Positions 5,943 through 6,029 of a stretch of 6,029 bases of DNA are shown here, piece by piece. This DNA comes from UBA1801 sp035353395 (lineage in GTDB: Bacteria > Acidobacteriota > Holophagae > Holophagales > Holophagaceae): contig DAOPZL010000098.1 of the NCBI GenBank assembly GCA_035353395.1, positions 1 through 6,029 of the forward strand. Reading direction: 5' to 3'. Below the pieces are notes generated by a model, which saw only the letters and a program-made list of their open reading frames with translations, searched no databases and was not told the origin of the DNA. Position 1 is the first letter of the stretch, and each line of letters begins with the position of its first letter. The translations under genes were made by a program, and so were the position numbers.

Positions 5943-6019
5943 GGCTGGGTAGCTCAGGTGGTTAGAGCGAGGGTCTCATAATCCCTAGGTCTGCGGTTCG
6001 AGTCCGCATCCAGCCACCA
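5943..6019 (+). tRNA. tRNA-Met (anticodon CAU), CCA encoded
   Basis: A full cloverleaf can be drawn. The acceptor stem is GGCTGGG (5943-5949) with TCCAGCC (6009-6015), closing on one G-U pair. The D arm is GCTC/GAGC (5952-5955, 5965-5968). The anticodon arm is AGGGT/TCCCT (5970-5974, 5982-5986) around loop CTCATAA with CAU at 5977-5979. The T arm is TGCGG/CCGCA (5992-5996, 6004-6008) with loop TTCGAGT. Discriminator A (6016) is followed by encoded CCA (6017-6019). A paired G1-C72 and no GGG/CCC at 29-31/39-41 argue against the initiator. The top of the acceptor stem (G2-C71, C3-G70, U4-A69) matches E. coli elongator tRNA-Met and differs from its lysidine-modified tRNA-Ile2. An Ile(CAU) identity is not fully excluded. 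Pair 31-39 is a U-U mismatch. Confidence 0.93.
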
Positions 6020-6029
6020 CTTCCGAGGG

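Noticed and set aside
5943..6019. Initiator tRNA-fMet
   Set aside because: Position 1-72 is a G-C pair rather than the initiator mismatch, and the three G-C pairs of the anticodon stem are at 28-30 instead of 29-31.
1..6029. CRISPR arrays, insertion sequences, transposases, long repeats, attachment sites or defence genes
   Set aside because: I saw no repeated spacer structure, terminal inverted repeats, recombinase motifs or composition break. The tRNA end is at the window edge, so an integration site there cannot be judged.

Overview
This is a GC-rich window (G or C at most third codon positions) with a tightly packed set of ordinary housekeeping-type genes. The gene content fits a Gram-negative-like, bacillithiol-making bacterium. 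An Acidobacteriota lineage such as the Holophaga/Geothrix group is my best guess, from the combination of a BshA glycosyltransferase, a YggT–DivIVA pair and this base composition. That is inference; no marker in the window proves it.

Layout. At 1-90 is the C-terminal tail of an unidentified gene on the + strand. A possible 28-residue ORF (90-176) follows, with stop/start overlaps (TGATG) at both ends. Next is a divergent macro-domain protein (203-724), overlapping by one base a TldE/PmbA-type protease subunit (724-2094). A long-form phosphoglucomutase/phosphomannomutase lies 33 bases downstream (2128-3837). These + strand genes look like one transcription unit ending in a 64-base convergent gap with a hairpin. 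On the - strand, a YggT-family membrane protein (4709 down to 4452) and a DivIVA-domain coiled-coil protein (4444 down to 3902) form a two-gene operon like the ylmG–divIVA neighbourhood of Gram-positive division clusters. A 74-base divergent spacer separates it from bshA (4784-5929, + strand), the first enzyme of bacillithiol synthesis. A CAU-anticodon tRNA gene (5943-6019) with encoded CCA follows; its likely promoter lies inside the end of bshA.

How the genes relate. The PGM-type mutase supplies sugar phosphates for envelope or storage polysaccharide. YggT and DivIVA act at the envelope or division site. BshA builds GlcNAc-malate for bacillithiol. TldE, with a TldD partner not present here, forms a peptidase. 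No shared pathway joins all of them.

I did not find a clearly new system. The points most worth a second look are the macro-domain protein, which has lost both residues proposed as catalytic in the E. coli YmdB family and sits translationally coupled to TldE; the tiny ORF coupled upstream of it; and the promoter geometry around bshA and the tRNA.
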